From contig NZ_CP053642.1 in the NCBI RefSeq assembly GCF_013177295.1, forward strand, positions 1 to 64,000: a stretch of 64,000 nucleotides of DNA. Reading direction: 5' to 3'. This document shows, in pieces, positions 53,962 through 62,927 of the stretch. This DNA is from Actinomyces marmotae (GTDB lineage Bacteria; Actinomycetota; Actinomycetes; Actinomycetales; Actinomycetaceae). Below the pieces are notes generated by a model. The model did no database searches and was not told where the DNA came from. It was given only the letters and a program-made list of their open reading frames with translations. A program made the position numbers and the translations under genes. Numbering within the stretch: the stretch's first letter is position 1; each line of letters opens with the position of its first letter.

Positions 53962-55536
53962 GTGAAGCACCCCATCGCCGGGAACGGCGCTCTCGCTCTC
54001 GCCATCGCCGCCTCCATCGCGGTCATCAGTCCCTCGGCCACTGCCGATAAGACCCCCGAGCCGGGCGTTGGCGCCCCCGTCGACGCCGCTGACCGGGTGG
54101 GCGCGCGGGCCGAGGCCCGCCAGGAGGACCGGGTCGCCGACCAGGCCCGCCCTCAGGACGGCGAGAGGCGGGACCAGCCCCGAGCCGACCTTAAGGATCA
54201 GGGTGACCAGGCGGATCAGGCCGCTGGCGCCGAGGTCCGGGACGCCGAGGTCCGGGACGCGGCCGATCCGCGGGAACACGGGGATCTCCAGGACGATGAG
54301 CCCGCGGACACGGAACGGGAGCGGCGCGGCGAGGCGGGCGACCCCGAGGACCAGGACGGTCTCCCGCGGGCTGCTGACGAGGACGACCCCGGGGAGCGCA
54401 GCGCCCCCCGGCGCGATCGCAATGCCCTTCGCCCTCACGCTCCTCGGGACAAGGATGATGAGGGCGAAGCGGAGCCGAGCCCCGCCCCTGGGGCCCGCCC
54501 CGGTGAGGACGGGGCCCCTAAGACCGACCCGAACGCCGAGACCAGGGAGATCGTCAAAGGCCGGGCGGAGTTCACCGTCCCGGCGGGAGGCGATCTCAGC
54601 CCCCAGCACGAAGAGGGAGTCGGCACCTGGTCCATCGATGAGGACGGGAAGGTCGTCTTCACCCCGGGCCCCGACTTCAAGGACAAGGCCTCCGCGACCT
54701 ATATCGGCGCCGATGGCATCCTCCGCACGCTCACGGCGACCTCCCCCGCGTCGGCCCCGGGCGCTCCCGAGGCCCCGGCGCCTCGGCCTCAGGAGCCGGC
54801 CCCCTCGCCGAAGGACCCCGGCGGTGATCAGGATGGCGGCCATGACGGTGGCGGCCACGGCGGTGGCGGCCACGGCGGTGGCGGCCACGGCGGTGGTGGC
54901 CATGACGGTGACGGCCGCGGTGACGGCGCACCCAGGAGCCCCGCGCCAGGCGCTCCGGGGGCTCCCGCCCCGGAGGCCCCAGAGGCTCCCCCCGTCCCGC
55001 GGGCTCCAGAGGCCCCCTCCGCCCCGGAGATCGCAGCGCCCGCCGCCCCGGCTCCGCAGGAGCCCGCCCCCCAGGCCGACCCTGGCGCCGCGCCCCGGGA
55101 ATCGCTCCCCCTGCCCGCACTGCCGGGAACCACGAACCCCGGCAGCGTCGTCGGCCCCGCGTCGCCCAACCCGGTCCCAGCCGGTCGCGACAGTTCGGCC
55201 AGCGCCGTCGGCCAGGTCCTGCGCGACGCCACCAACCCCTCTCTGGGCGGCGCGCCCAGCCCGCTGGCCTCAAGTGAGGCCCCCAACCCCGTCCCGCAGG
55301 GCGCCACCGGCCCGAGCCCGACCCGGACGCCACGGTCGACCTCGACGACCAACCCCAGTGGCAAGCCGTCGTCGGACCCCGGCTCCCAGCAGGCGGCCCC
55401 CGCCACCCAGGCGGCGGCGAGCGAGAGGGGCAGTGACGGATTGGACATGCTTCCCTGGATCCTCACCCCGGCCGCCCTGGTCGGCGTAGGGGGAGCGGCC
55501 TGGTGGTTCATGGCGGGCAGGCGCTCCGCCTCCTGA
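53962..55536 (+). CDS. Secreted, membrane-anchored surface protein with His-Gly repeats
   Basis: The 524-residue protein has a signal peptide (about 1-28), a very acidic and charged region (about 30-180), a domain resembling CshA-type fibril repeats (about 190-255: GTWSIDEDGKVVFTPGPDF), a His/Gly-rich tandem repeat of GGGGH type (about 290-315), a Pro/Ala-rich stalk and a C-terminal membrane helix ending RRSAS. No LPXTG-type sorting motif precedes the helix. GTG 53962 follows GGGAGA. The His-rich part could bind metal; adhesion or stalk function is inferred. Confidence 0.75.
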   Translation: MKHPIAGNGALALAIAASIAVISPSATADKTPEPGVGAPVDAADRVGARAEARQEDRVADQARPQDGERRDQPRADLKDQGDQADQAAGAEVRDAEVRDAADPREHGDLQDDEPADTERERRGEAGDPEDQDGLPRAADEDDPGERSAPRRDRNALRPHAPRDKDDEGEAEPSPAPGARPGEDGAPKTDPNAETREIVKGRAEFTVPAGGDLSPQHEEGVGTWSIDEDGKVVFTPGPDFKDKASATYIGADGILRTLTATSPASAPGAPEAPAPRPQEPAPSPKDPGGDQDGGHDGGGHGGGGHGGGGHGGGGHDGDGRGDGAPRSPAPGAPGAPAPEAPEAPPVPRAPEAPSAPEIAAPAAPAPQEPAPQADPGAAPRESLPLPALPGTTNPGSVVGPASPNPVPAGRDSSASAVGQVLRDATNPSLGGAPSPLASSEAPNPVPQGATGPSPTRTPRSTSTTNPSGKPSSDPGSQQAAPATQAAASERGSDGLDMLPWILTPAALVGVGGAAWWFMAGRRSAS

Positions 55537-55567
55537 GCGGCGTGCCCCCGTTGCCACGCCCGCGAAC

Positions 55568-55602
55568 GGCGGGGCCCCGAGGCATTGACCCGGGGCCCCG
55601 CC
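55568..55602. terminator. Strong terminator hairpin 1
   Basis: GGCGGGGCCCCG (55568-55579) and CGGGGCCCCGCC (55591-55602) form a perfect 12-bp stem with an 11-nt loop, 32 nt after the surface-protein stop. Confidence 0.75.
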
Positions 55603-55630
55603 GTCCCGTCTTGCGATCGCCTCACCCCAT

Positions 55631-55667
55631 GCTGAGGCCCCGGGCGGTGACTGCCCGGGGCCTCAGC
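55631..55667. terminator. Strong terminator hairpin 2
   Basis: GCTGAGGCCCCGGGC (55631-55645) and GCCCGGGGCCTCAGC (55653-55667) form a perfect 15-bp stem with a 7-nt loop. It acts in series with hairpin 1. The rest of the 421-bp gap to 55957 shows no gene. Confidence 0.75.
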
Positions 55668-55957
55668 GGCTAGGGGCGCGACCGGGCTCAGTCCTGACGC
55701 CGCTGCTGGGCGGGCGCTCATGCGGCCCATTGAGAGGGGTGGCGAGGGGAAAGACGGGGCCCGTCGCCGTTGACGGGTCCCGGCGCCCAGGCTTCCACGC
55801 TCCGGCGACGGTTTCCACCGTCCTTAGAAGCCACCTGGGCAAATGCGTTCAATCCGCAAGCTTTCAGCAACACGGCCGCCCCCGTTGCCGAGCTGAGACC
55901 CGAGGAGGTGGTCATCCGATCCCACACAGGAGCCCCGATCATGACTAGGCTTAGCCT

Positions 55958-56800
55958 GTGAGTCCGTCCTCAGCGCCACGGGCCGATCAACGAGTCGCCG
56001 TGGTCATCCCCGCCAAGGACGAGGCCGACCGCATTGCGGCCACGGTTCGCGCCTGCCGCGCCATCCCGCGAGTCGACCTCGTCGTCGTCGTCGATGATGG
56101 ATCCAGCGACTCCACTCAGAGCGCGGCGCGGTGCGCCGGCGCCGTCACCGTCCGCCACTCGGTGAGCCGGGGCAAGGCCTCCGCCATGGAGACCGGCGCG
56201 GGGGTCGTCGCCATGCGCGACTACGAGGACGGCCCCACCCGCCTCCTGCTCTTCCTCGACGGCGACCTCGGGGACTCCGCCGCCGCCTGCGCCGATCTGG
56301 TCCCGCCGGTGCTTGACGGCGCCGCGGACATGTCCATCGCCGTCCTGCCCAAGCAGGCGGGTGCCGGCGGGCGGGGCCGCGTCGTGCGTGCCGCTCGTCG
56401 CGCCATCGCCGCCACCACCGGCTGGGCGCCGATCGCGCCCCTGTCCGGCCAGCGCTGCCTGACCCGGGCCGCCTACGACGCCGCCCAGCCCTTCGCCGAG
56501 GGCTGGGGCGTGGAGGTCGGCATGACCATCGACGTGCTCGTCGCGGGCCTGACGGTCATCGAGGTCCCCTGCGACATCCAGCACCGCGCCTCCGGCAACG
56601 ACATGGCTGGCAAGCTGCACCGCGCCGCCCAGTACCGCGCCGTCATGCACGCCATCGCCCGGCGCAAGCTCCGCGGCCAGCGCGTGCCGATTCATGCGCG
56701 GGACGAGGGCGCGATCCGCGCGCAGGCGCCCTTCATGGCGTTCCGGGCTGTCAAGCAGGCCGTTGCCCCGGGCGCGCCGCCAGCAGCGCCCGAAGGATGA
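55958..56800 (+). CDS. Family 2 glycosyltransferase
   Basis: The 280-residue enzyme has a GT-A fold: VAVVIPAKDEADRI, VVVDDGSSDST, SRGKASAMETG and the metal-binding LLFLDGDLGD. No membrane helix is obvious. Such enzymes make glycolipids or wall polysaccharide precursors, but the acceptor is not evident. TAGGCT lies 6 nt before the GTG start with no ribosome site (leaderless pattern), within an inverted repeat AGGCT-T-AGCCT. The last 50 bp overlap the convergent membrane-protein gene. Confidence 0.85.
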   Translation: MSPSSAPRADQRVAVVIPAKDEADRIAATVRACRAIPRVDLVVVVDDGSSDSTQSAARCAGAVTVRHSVSRGKASAMETGAGVVAMRDYEDGPTRLLLFLDGDLGDSAAACADLVPPVLDGAADMSIAVLPKQAGAGGRGRVVRAARRAIAATTGWAPIAPLSGQRCLTRAAYDAAQPFAEGWGVEVGMTIDVLVAGLTVIEVPCDIQHRASGNDMAGKLHRAAQYRAVMHAIARRKLRGQRVPIHARDEGAIRAQAPFMAFRAVKQAVAPGAPPAAPEG

Positions 56801-58973
56801 GGGGCGCCGCCGTCGCGGCTGAGATCACGGCCATGGACGGCCCCGAGTCGTTGAGCAGCGTTTCGACGACGACGAGCACTCCCAGCCCCACCAGCGCTGA
56901 CCCGACCCACCGAGGAGCGGCGCGACCCGTGGTGAGCCACCGGTAGGCGGACCGCCCCTCGCGCCACGCCCGGTGCTCCCGGGCCCCCCACCAGGCCGCG
57001 CCGACGACGGTGACCAGCCCGGCCATCAGCGCCGTCAGGGCGAGCGCGCTGCTGAGGAAAGGGGCGATGAGCGCCCCGGCCTTGCGCTCCAGCGTGCCCC
57101 AGGCCGAGCCGTCGGCGAGGCCCGCCGCGAAGCGCCCCAGGTGGGTGCGCCGATCTGCCGGGCGCGCGAGGTCGAGGCCCGCCAGGACCGTCCCGACCAC
57201 CAGCATTCCCGCGACGGCGCCCAGGCCGGCGCGCAGTCGGCCACGTCGGCCCAACTCTGGGGCGGCGAGGGCGACGGCCAGCACCACGAGCACGGGCGCG
57301 AGCGTGAGCGCTCCTCCGAGGTCGGCGCCGAGCCAGGGTGCGCCGTCAAGCGCGAGAGCCCCACCGCCCATGAGCGCCACCAAGCCCAGGGCCCAGCCGC
57401 GGCCGGGAGGCGAGAGGGCTCGGAGCGCGGCGATCGCGATGATGAGCGCGGCGGCGGCGATCGCGAACCCCGTGTTCGACATGCCGTAGAAGCGGCCCGC
57501 GACGACGGCGTCCATGCCCAGGGCCCCATTGAAGGCCAGCGGCGCCCCGAGGGCGGCGTCGAGCAGCCAGGCCAGGGACGTGAGCCCCGCGACGAGCGCC
57601 ACCTCCCCGCGAGGGCGCCCCACGGCCCGGGTGGCGAGGGCGACGAGCCCGGCCAGGGCGCCGCCGATGAACAGGATCGCGGCGAGGGCGGCGGCCGCGG
57701 CGGCCCACGAGGGCTCGTCCGCCGACGCCCCGGCGCGCCACCAGGGAATGACTCCGGACAGGAGCGCGGCGAGCGGCAGGCATGAGGCCGCCAGCGAGGC
57801 CCCGCGCAGAGCGATGAGCGCGCGCGGTCGAGGCGCGCCCCGCAGGGCGAGGGCGGCCGTGAGCGCGAGCGCCCCGGAGGCGGCGACGAGGAGCAGGATC
57901 GACGGGATCGTGGTCAGGTGGGAGGCGCGGGCGCGCAGGGCGCCGTCGGCGAGCTCCTCCACGGCGCGGGACCCCGCGGGGTCGGTAGCGCCCGGCTCCG
58001 CGCTCGCGGCCGGGGGAGGGGAATCGGGCAGGGCGAGGGCGCTGCCGGTCATCCGCGCGGAGGCGCCGCCCGGGTGGGGGCTCCCGGTGAGCGCGGCGAG
58101 GATCGTGGGGGCCAGGTCGGTGAGTTGGATGAGTCCCGCCTGGTGGGTGGAGTCGCCGACGAGCAGGCCGCCGTCGCGGCCCCGCGGGGAGGTGGTGCCC
58201 GCGGGCAGGATGCCGATCTGCGGGCCGGGGCTCTCGGCGTCGGCCACGGAGACGATGACGACCCTCGCCCGCGGCATCGCGGCCAGGACCGCCTCGCGGG
58301 CCCGCGCCAGGGCCGTCACCCGCTGCTCGGCGGTGGTGACCCCGGCGGCGGTGTCGACGAGGGTCAGCCCGCTGGGGCCGGAGGCCAGGAGCTCCTTGAG
58401 GCTGTCGCTGGTCGTGGCGGCCCCGCCCTCGGTGGCCAGCGCGAGGGAGGCGGCATCCCCGATGGCGGTGGCGGGCGCGCCGGCCTTGGCCAGGGCGGTG
58501 GCCAGCGCCCCGGGGCGGGCCTCGTAGCCGGAGCCTCTGGAGGCGGCCAGGGCGGATGCCGCGTCGGGGGCGTCCAGGCAGGCCGGGGCGCCCGGGGTGG
58601 ACGCGGCGCCGGGGGGCAGGGCGCGGGCGCGGGACCCGGCGCCGAGGGTCAGCCAGCCGTCGGCCGGGCAGGTGGCCGGGTTCGCCGAGCGCACGACGAC
58701 GTTGACGGGCTCGCCGCTGCTCGCGGCGTCGAGGAGGGAGCCGGCGTCGCCGGCGGCGGAAGAGGAGGAGCCCGCGATCTCGCGAAGGCCCCCCCAGGTC
58801 AGATCGCGGGTGCCCAGCACGATGACGGGCGCGCGCCCCGCCGTGTCCTGGGTGGAGGCCGCGGAGGACGCGCTGATCATCGCGAGGATCATCCCGAGGA
58901 CGGTGAGCAGGATGATGCCGTAGACCACTGCGCGCGCGAAGCGCTGCTGGGGGTTCCGCCGTCGCCTGCTCAC
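56751..58973 (-). CDS. Large membrane protein with extracytoplasmic domain, unknown
   Basis: The 740-residue product has an N-terminal membrane helix (about 15-37), a large extracellular domain (about 40-345) whose IQLTDLAPTILAALTG segment resembles alkaline-phosphatase-superfamily proteins, and about ten membrane helices in the C-terminal half with Gly/Asn-containing loops (GRFYGMSNTGFAIAAAA). It may handle surface glycopolymers together with the overlapping GT2 gene, but this is speculative. GTG 58973 has TAGGCT 6 nt upstream (leaderless pattern). Confidence 0.7.
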   Translation of the reverse strand: MSRRRRNPQQRFARAVVYGIILLTVLGMILAMISASSAASTQDTAGRAPVIVLGTRDLTWGGLREIAGSSSSAAGDAGSLLDAASSGEPVNVVVRSANPATCPADGWLTLGAGSRARALPPGAASTPGAPACLDAPDAASALAASRGSGYEARPGALATALAKAGAPATAIGDAASLALATEGGAATTSDSLKELLASGPSGLTLVDTAAGVTTAEQRVTALARAREAVLAAMPRARVVIVSVADAESPGPQIGILPAGTTSPRGRDGGLLVGDSTHQAGLIQLTDLAPTILAALTGSPHPGGASARMTGSALALPDSPPPAASAEPGATDPAGSRAVEELADGALRARASHLTTIPSILLLVAASGALALTAALALRGAPRPRALIALRGASLAASCLPLAALLSGVIPWWRAGASADEPSWAAAAAALAAILFIGGALAGLVALATRAVGRPRGEVALVAGLTSLAWLLDAALGAPLAFNGALGMDAVVAGRFYGMSNTGFAIAAAALIIAIAALRALSPPGRGWALGLVALMGGGALALDGAPWLGADLGGALTLAPVLVVLAVALAAPELGRRGRLRAGLGAVAGMLVVGTVLAGLDLARPADRRTHLGRFAAGLADGSAWGTLERKAGALIAPFLSSALALTALMAGLVTVVGAAWWGAREHRAWREGRSAYRWLTTGRAAPRWVGSALVGLGVLVVVETLLNDSGPSMAVISAATAAPLILRALLAARPGQRPA

Positions 58974-58996
58974 CCGAGAAGCCTACGGCCCCCCGC

Positions 58997-59072
58997 GAGA
59001 CCGGTCGAAACCAGCATCGAGACCGGTCGTTATCAAGAGCGAGACCGGTCGAAATGAGGAGCGAGACCGGTT
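58997..59072 (+). repeat. 22-bp-phased GACCGGTC repeat, locus F
   Basis: Four forward units begin at 58997, 59019, 59041 and 59063, exactly 22 bp apart; the last is GAGACCGGTT. They lie in the 165-bp gap between two leftward membrane-protein genes. Confidence 0.92.
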
Positions 59073-59138
59073 CGGAGGGGGGACGGCAGCAGTGCGGGGC
59101 CGCGCGCTGATCGCCCGGCCCCGGCGAAAGAAGCGGGG

Positions 59139-61763
59139 TCAGAAGGCGAGGGCGTGGGCCGCCCTGGTGACGGTCACCTCCGGGTCACCGCTGCCCGACA
59201 GATCGACCGTCCCCGAGAAGGTGTATCTCACCGTCTGGTCCTTCGGGTTCTTGTCCCACGTGGAGGGGTTCCTCCGGTAGGTGAAGACGATCGTGCCGCT
59301 CTTGAAGGTGGAGGCGTCGTCCATGGTCACCGTGCTCGCCGGAGTCGTCACCGAGAGTGACGCCAGGTCCGTGCTCCGCAGCTCGATGGGGCAGGAGCTG
59401 TCGGTATTGGTCGGCGGCGTCACGCAGCTCGTGGCCTTCTCGTTGATCTTGGCCAGGACGTACCGCTTGAGCTCCTCGGTCGGCGCGCCCTCGACGGCGA
59501 GAACGGTCCCCGAGGCCGCGCTGTCGCCGGGCAGGACCGTGACCGAGGATTTATCAGTGGTGATATAGGCGGAGGTCGCCGACGCGCTGGCGATGGGGTA
59601 GATGCCGGGGTACATGTACTGGACGGCGGTCCCGCCGGCGCGCTCCGGGGGCTTGGGCCCCTTGGAACTCTTGCTCGGGTTCTCCAGAGCGACCTCGGTG
59701 CCGCCCACGCTGAGGCCCCCCAATGACTTGGAGGACAGCTGGACGGGCATGGCCAGCGAGGTCTTCACCTTCCAGTTGTTGAGCAGGCCGAAGGACTTGT
59801 CCTTGGAGGAAACGGTGAAGATCCGGGTGAACTTCTCGCCATTGACGGACAGCGTGGCCTCGACCCGCTTCTCATCGTCCCCCTTCCCTTTCTCCTTCTC
59901 CTCGACGTCGACCACCGTGATCCGCGACGTCGCCGCGGACATGGCCGAGTCCGTCAGGAGCGCGCGCTGATCGTTCGACACTCCTGGGTCCACCATGGCC
60001 GTTGCCTCGGAGGCCTTCCCGGCGGCCACGAGATCGAGGTACTTCTCGACCTCCTTCTCAGGCGTGCGCTGGGAGTTGAGCATCTCGACGGCGATGAAGA
60101 AGCCCATGAGGAGCGCGAGGCAGGCGACGACGGCGCCCGTGACCAACTTGAGGCGACGGCGTGCCCGGGGGCTCATGGGGGCCGGGATAGCCGGCGCGGG
60201 GACCGTGCCGGCCACGGCGAGGGCCGCGCCAGCGGGGAATGATCCCGTGTCCGGGGCGCCCAGCGGGAAGGCGCCGGTGCCGGGCGTGCCGAGCGGGAAG
60301 GCGCCGGTGCCGGGACTGGCTGCGGGCGTCCCCGGCGGCGGGGGCGCCGCCGCGGCGATGGGACTGGCTTGGGCGACGGGACCAGCGGAGGCGAGCGGGC
60401 CGGTCGAGGCCACCGGCCCTGCCGCGAACTGGCCGGACGTCATCGGGAGCGCTCCGGTGGCCGGCAGGCCCGCGACCCAGCGGTCGACGGCGGCGCCACC
60501 ACCGATGAGGCGCAGCAGCGAGGCCGCATTGGCGTGGAGCAGGCCGGGGACGTACTCGGCGAGCACGGAGATCACCAGCAGGATGAGCGCGAGTGTGAGG
60601 GAGGACCACCACGACGGGACGAGGGAGAGGCCCGCGCTGTGGGAGCCCAAGCGCGCGACGGAGACGCCGATATGAACCCTCAGGGGAATCAGCAGGTGGA
60701 GTGCCACGATGGCCAGGACGAGGCCCACGGCCGGCATCTGCCAGACGCGCTCGAAGGAGGGCGCGGCCAGGCGCTGGCGACGCGTGCCGATGCGCGCCGC
60801 GGCCACCACCAGGAGCACCAGGATCGCCAGGAACAGGAGGGACGACCAGCCGCCCAGCGCATCCCAGGCCAGGCTCGTCGTCGTCCCGGCGTCGACCGGG
60901 ATGTCGGCGAAGACACCGAAGGCGTCGCGCTGGCTCGCGGAGAGTGACGCTCCGCCGAGCGTGCCCAGGCTGAGCGCGTAGATGAGCAGGTTGCCGAGGT
61001 AGACGGGGATGACGGGGATCGCGTGGGCGGCGTCGTTGAGCGCGGCGCCGACGATGGCGCCCAGCACGACGACGGGGCCGAGGATGACGCCGACGCCCCA
61101 GGCGAGTCCGCCCAGTTCGTGGACCACCCGCTGGATAGCCCCGGGGGTGCGCGCCAGCAAGGCGCTACCAGCGCGTGCGGCTGTCAGCGCGCCGAAGACG
61201 AGGACCCAGACGCTGAGGAGGATCCACCCCGGCGAGGCGTGGATCTCGCCCTTGTCGAGGTCGGGGCTTATCCCGTCGCCGGACACGGAGACGATGCCGG
61301 TCAGGAGGCAGGCGACGACGGCGATGGCCAGTGCTTCCAGGGCCGCGCGCAGGGCGACGGCGCCGAACGGCGCCCAGGACTCGTCCTGGCGCGCGCGGCG
61401 GCGCGCGAGGAGGTGGACCGCCGTCGCCACCGCCGCGAGCGTGCCCAGGGGAAGCATGGACGCCCCGATGGACACCGATCCAACCGAGCCCTCGTCGATG
61501 CCGCCGGTCAGGTGCCCACCCAGGCTGTAGCCCATGGCGACGAGGAGCGGTGAGATTCCCGACGGCGCCTTGTCCACGGAGGGCGCGATGGCCACGAGGA
61601 TGAGGATCGCGGAGATGAGCGCCGTGCCGAGCACCGCCGCGAGGGTCAGCAGGAAGGAGATCTGCGCGGGCGCGCGCCCCAGCGGCGATAGCGCCTGGGA
61701 CACGACGCTCGGCGGCGCCTGAAAGGCCGGCTGATCAGCTGAGACCGTGGATTCATCACTCAT
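59139..61763 (-). CDS. Very large polytopic membrane protein with extracellular C-domain, unknown
   Basis: The 874-residue protein has about ten membrane helices in residues 35-420, a cytoplasmic Pro/Ala/Gly-rich linker with GTGAFPLG repeats (about 430-545), another membrane helix (about 550-572), and an extracellular domain (about 575-874) beginning TPEKEVEKYLDLVAAGKASEATAMVD, which resembles NTF2-like or TcaA-type membrane-attached domains. No enzyme motif is seen. ATG 61763 follows AAAGG. It lies on the same strand as the 740-residue protein, separated from it by repeat F. Confidence 0.7.
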   Translation of the reverse strand: MSDESTVSADQPAFQAPPSVVSQALSPLGRAPAQISFLLTLAAVLGTALISAILILVAIAPSVDKAPSGISPLLVAMGYSLGGHLTGGIDEGSVGSVSIGASMLPLGTLAAVATAVHLLARRRARQDESWAPFGAVALRAALEALAIAVVACLLTGIVSVSGDGISPDLDKGEIHASPGWILLSVWVLVFGALTAARAGSALLARTPGAIQRVVHELGGLAWGVGVILGPVVVLGAIVGAALNDAAHAIPVIPVYLGNLLIYALSLGTLGGASLSASQRDAFGVFADIPVDAGTTTSLAWDALGGWSSLLFLAILVLLVVAAARIGTRRQRLAAPSFERVWQMPAVGLVLAIVALHLLIPLRVHIGVSVARLGSHSAGLSLVPSWWSSLTLALILLVISVLAEYVPGLLHANAASLLRLIGGGAAVDRWVAGLPATGALPMTSGQFAAGPVASTGPLASAGPVAQASPIAAAAPPPPGTPAASPGTGAFPLGTPGTGAFPLGAPDTGSFPAGAALAVAGTVPAPAIPAPMSPRARRRLKLVTGAVVACLALLMGFFIAVEMLNSQRTPEKEVEKYLDLVAAGKASEATAMVDPGVSNDQRALLTDSAMSAATSRITVVDVEEKEKGKGDDEKRVEATLSVNGEKFTRIFTVSSKDKSFGLLNNWKVKTSLAMPVQLSSKSLGGLSVGGTEVALENPSKSSKGPKPPERAGGTAVQYMYPGIYPIASASATSAYITTDKSSVTVLPGDSAASGTVLAVEGAPTEELKRYVLAKINEKATSCVTPPTNTDSSCPIELRSTDLASLSVTTPASTVTMDDASTFKSGTIVFTYRRNPSTWDKNPKDQTVRYTFSGTVDLSGSGDPEVTVTRAAHALAF

Positions 61764-61866
61764 GAGGCGCCTTTGAGGTCGAGGGTGAGGTAGATCGCAT
61801 CATCGCATGAGTCAACCCCTGACGTGCGATGAGTCCGCATTATGGGGATGCGCCCGCCTTCTCCGC

Positions 61867-61920
61867 GAGACCGGTCGAAAATAGGAGCGAGACCGGTCGA
61901 AAATAGGAGCGAGACCGGTC
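61867..61920 (+). repeat. 22-bp-phased GACCGGTC repeat, locus G
   Basis: Three forward units begin at 61867, 61889 and 61911 with identical 12-nt spacers (GAAAATAGGAGC), in the divergent promoter region between the 874-residue protein and pheA. The array ends 36 bp before the pheA -10. Confidence 0.92.
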
Positions 61921-61969
61921 GCGCGGACGGCGGCGACGCGTCGCGACGGGCGCGGATACCCTCGGGCCC

Positions 61970-62905
61970 ATGAGCGCTCCTGTCTGGTCCTTCCTCGGTC
62001 CCGCCGGCACTTTCAGCGAGATGGCCCTGCGTGCCGTCGCGCCCGCGGCCGTCGACGTCGAGCCCTGCCCCGATGTGCCCACCGCCCTGGACCGGGTGCG
62101 CGAGCGCGAGGCCGCCTCCGCCGTCGTCCCCATCGAGAACTCGGTCGAGGGCGGGGTCAACGCCACGATCGACAACCTCATCGCCTCTTCCCCGCTGGTC
62201 ATCACCGCCGAGGTGGCCATCCCCATCACCTTCGTGCTCGCCGGTCGCGCCGGCACCCGCCTGGAGGACGTGCGGGCCGTCTCCACCCACCCCCACGCCT
62301 GGGCGCAGTGCCGCGGCTGGGCCCACGCCAACCTCCCCGACGCCGTCTACGTGGCCGGCACCTCCACCTCCGCCCCCGCCAAGGCGCTGGCCGAGGGCGC
62401 CGAGGCCGGCTTCCAGGCGGTCCTGTGCAACCCGCTGGCCGCCCAGCAGTACGGCCTGGACGTCATCGCCGGCGGCGTGGCGGACAATCCCGACGCCGTG
62501 ACCCGCTTCGTCGTGATCTCCCGGCCCGGGCGGGTCTGCGAGCCGACCGGCGCGGATAAGACGACGCTCATGGTCCAACTCCCGCACGACCGCGCCGGCG
62601 CCCTGCTCGACATGCTTGAGCAGTTCAGCGCCCGCGGGGTCAACCTCTCGCGCATCGAGTCCCGCCCCGTGGGTGATTCCCTGGGCCGCTACCGCTTCAG
62701 CATCGACATCGAGGGGCACATCCGCGAGGAGCGCGTCCAGGCCGCCTTCATCGGCCTGCACCGGACCTGTCCCATGGTCCGCTTCCTCGGCTCCTACCCC
62801 CGGCTCGACGGCCGCCCCGTGGTGGTCAGCGCCGGCACGAGCGACAAGGACTTCACCGTGGCGCGCGCCTGGGTGGCCGACGTTCTCGCTGGCCGCACGC
62901 TGTAG
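61970..62905 (+). CDS. pheA: Prephenate dehydratase
   Basis: This enzyme makes phenylpyruvate in phenylalanine synthesis. The 311-residue stand-alone form has the dehydratase domain (about 5-185: FLGPAGTFSE, PIENSVEGGV and the catalytic TRF motif in AVTRFVVI) and a C-terminal ACT domain (about 200-280) with the phenylalanine-binding LSRIESRPVGD, so feedback inhibition is expected. TACCCT lies 7 nt before the ATG (leaderless pattern). It converges with the kinase gene with 22 bp between stops. Confidence 0.96.
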   Translation: MSAPVWSFLGPAGTFSEMALRAVAPAAVDVEPCPDVPTALDRVREREAASAVVPIENSVEGGVNATIDNLIASSPLVITAEVAIPITFVLAGRAGTRLEDVRAVSTHPHAWAQCRGWAHANLPDAVYVAGTSTSAPAKALAEGAEAGFQAVLCNPLAAQQYGLDVIAGGVADNPDAVTRFVVISRPGRVCEPTGADKTTLMVQLPHDRAGALLDMLEQFSARGVNLSRIESRPVGDSLGRYRFSIDIEGHIREERVQAAFIGLHRTCPMVRFLGSYPRLDGRPVVVSAGTSDKDFTVARAWVADVLAGRTL

Positions 62906-62927
62906 CCGGACCCGGGCTCACCCGCGC

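Noticed and set aside
51619-54903. 1094-residue open frame on the minus strand
   Set aside because: It is antisense to two convincing plus-strand genes, has no start signal and reads as low-complexity Arg/Gly/Asp-rich sequence; long antisense frames are expected at this GC content.
54831-54915. Tandem repeat as a separate repetitive element
   Set aside because: The 15-bp repeats are in frame and encode the GGGGH segment of the surface protein, so they are described with that gene.
55441-55536. Sortase sorting signal at the end of the His-Gly surface protein
   Set aside because: A C-terminal membrane helix and basic tail are present, but no LPXTG/LAXTG-like motif precedes them, so wall anchoring by the window's sortase is not supported.
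55946-55957. Inverted repeat AGGCT-T-AGCCT as an iron-regulator (IdeR/DtxR) box
   Set aside because: It resembles part of the box, but the length and spacing do not fit the 19-bp consensus; it is more simply a -10 (TAGGCT) with chance symmetry.
58997-59072. Regularly spaced repeats that could suggest a CRISPR array
   Set aside because: The unit is about 10 bp with 12-nt spacers that resemble each other, the arrays have 2-4 units, and no cas genes are present.
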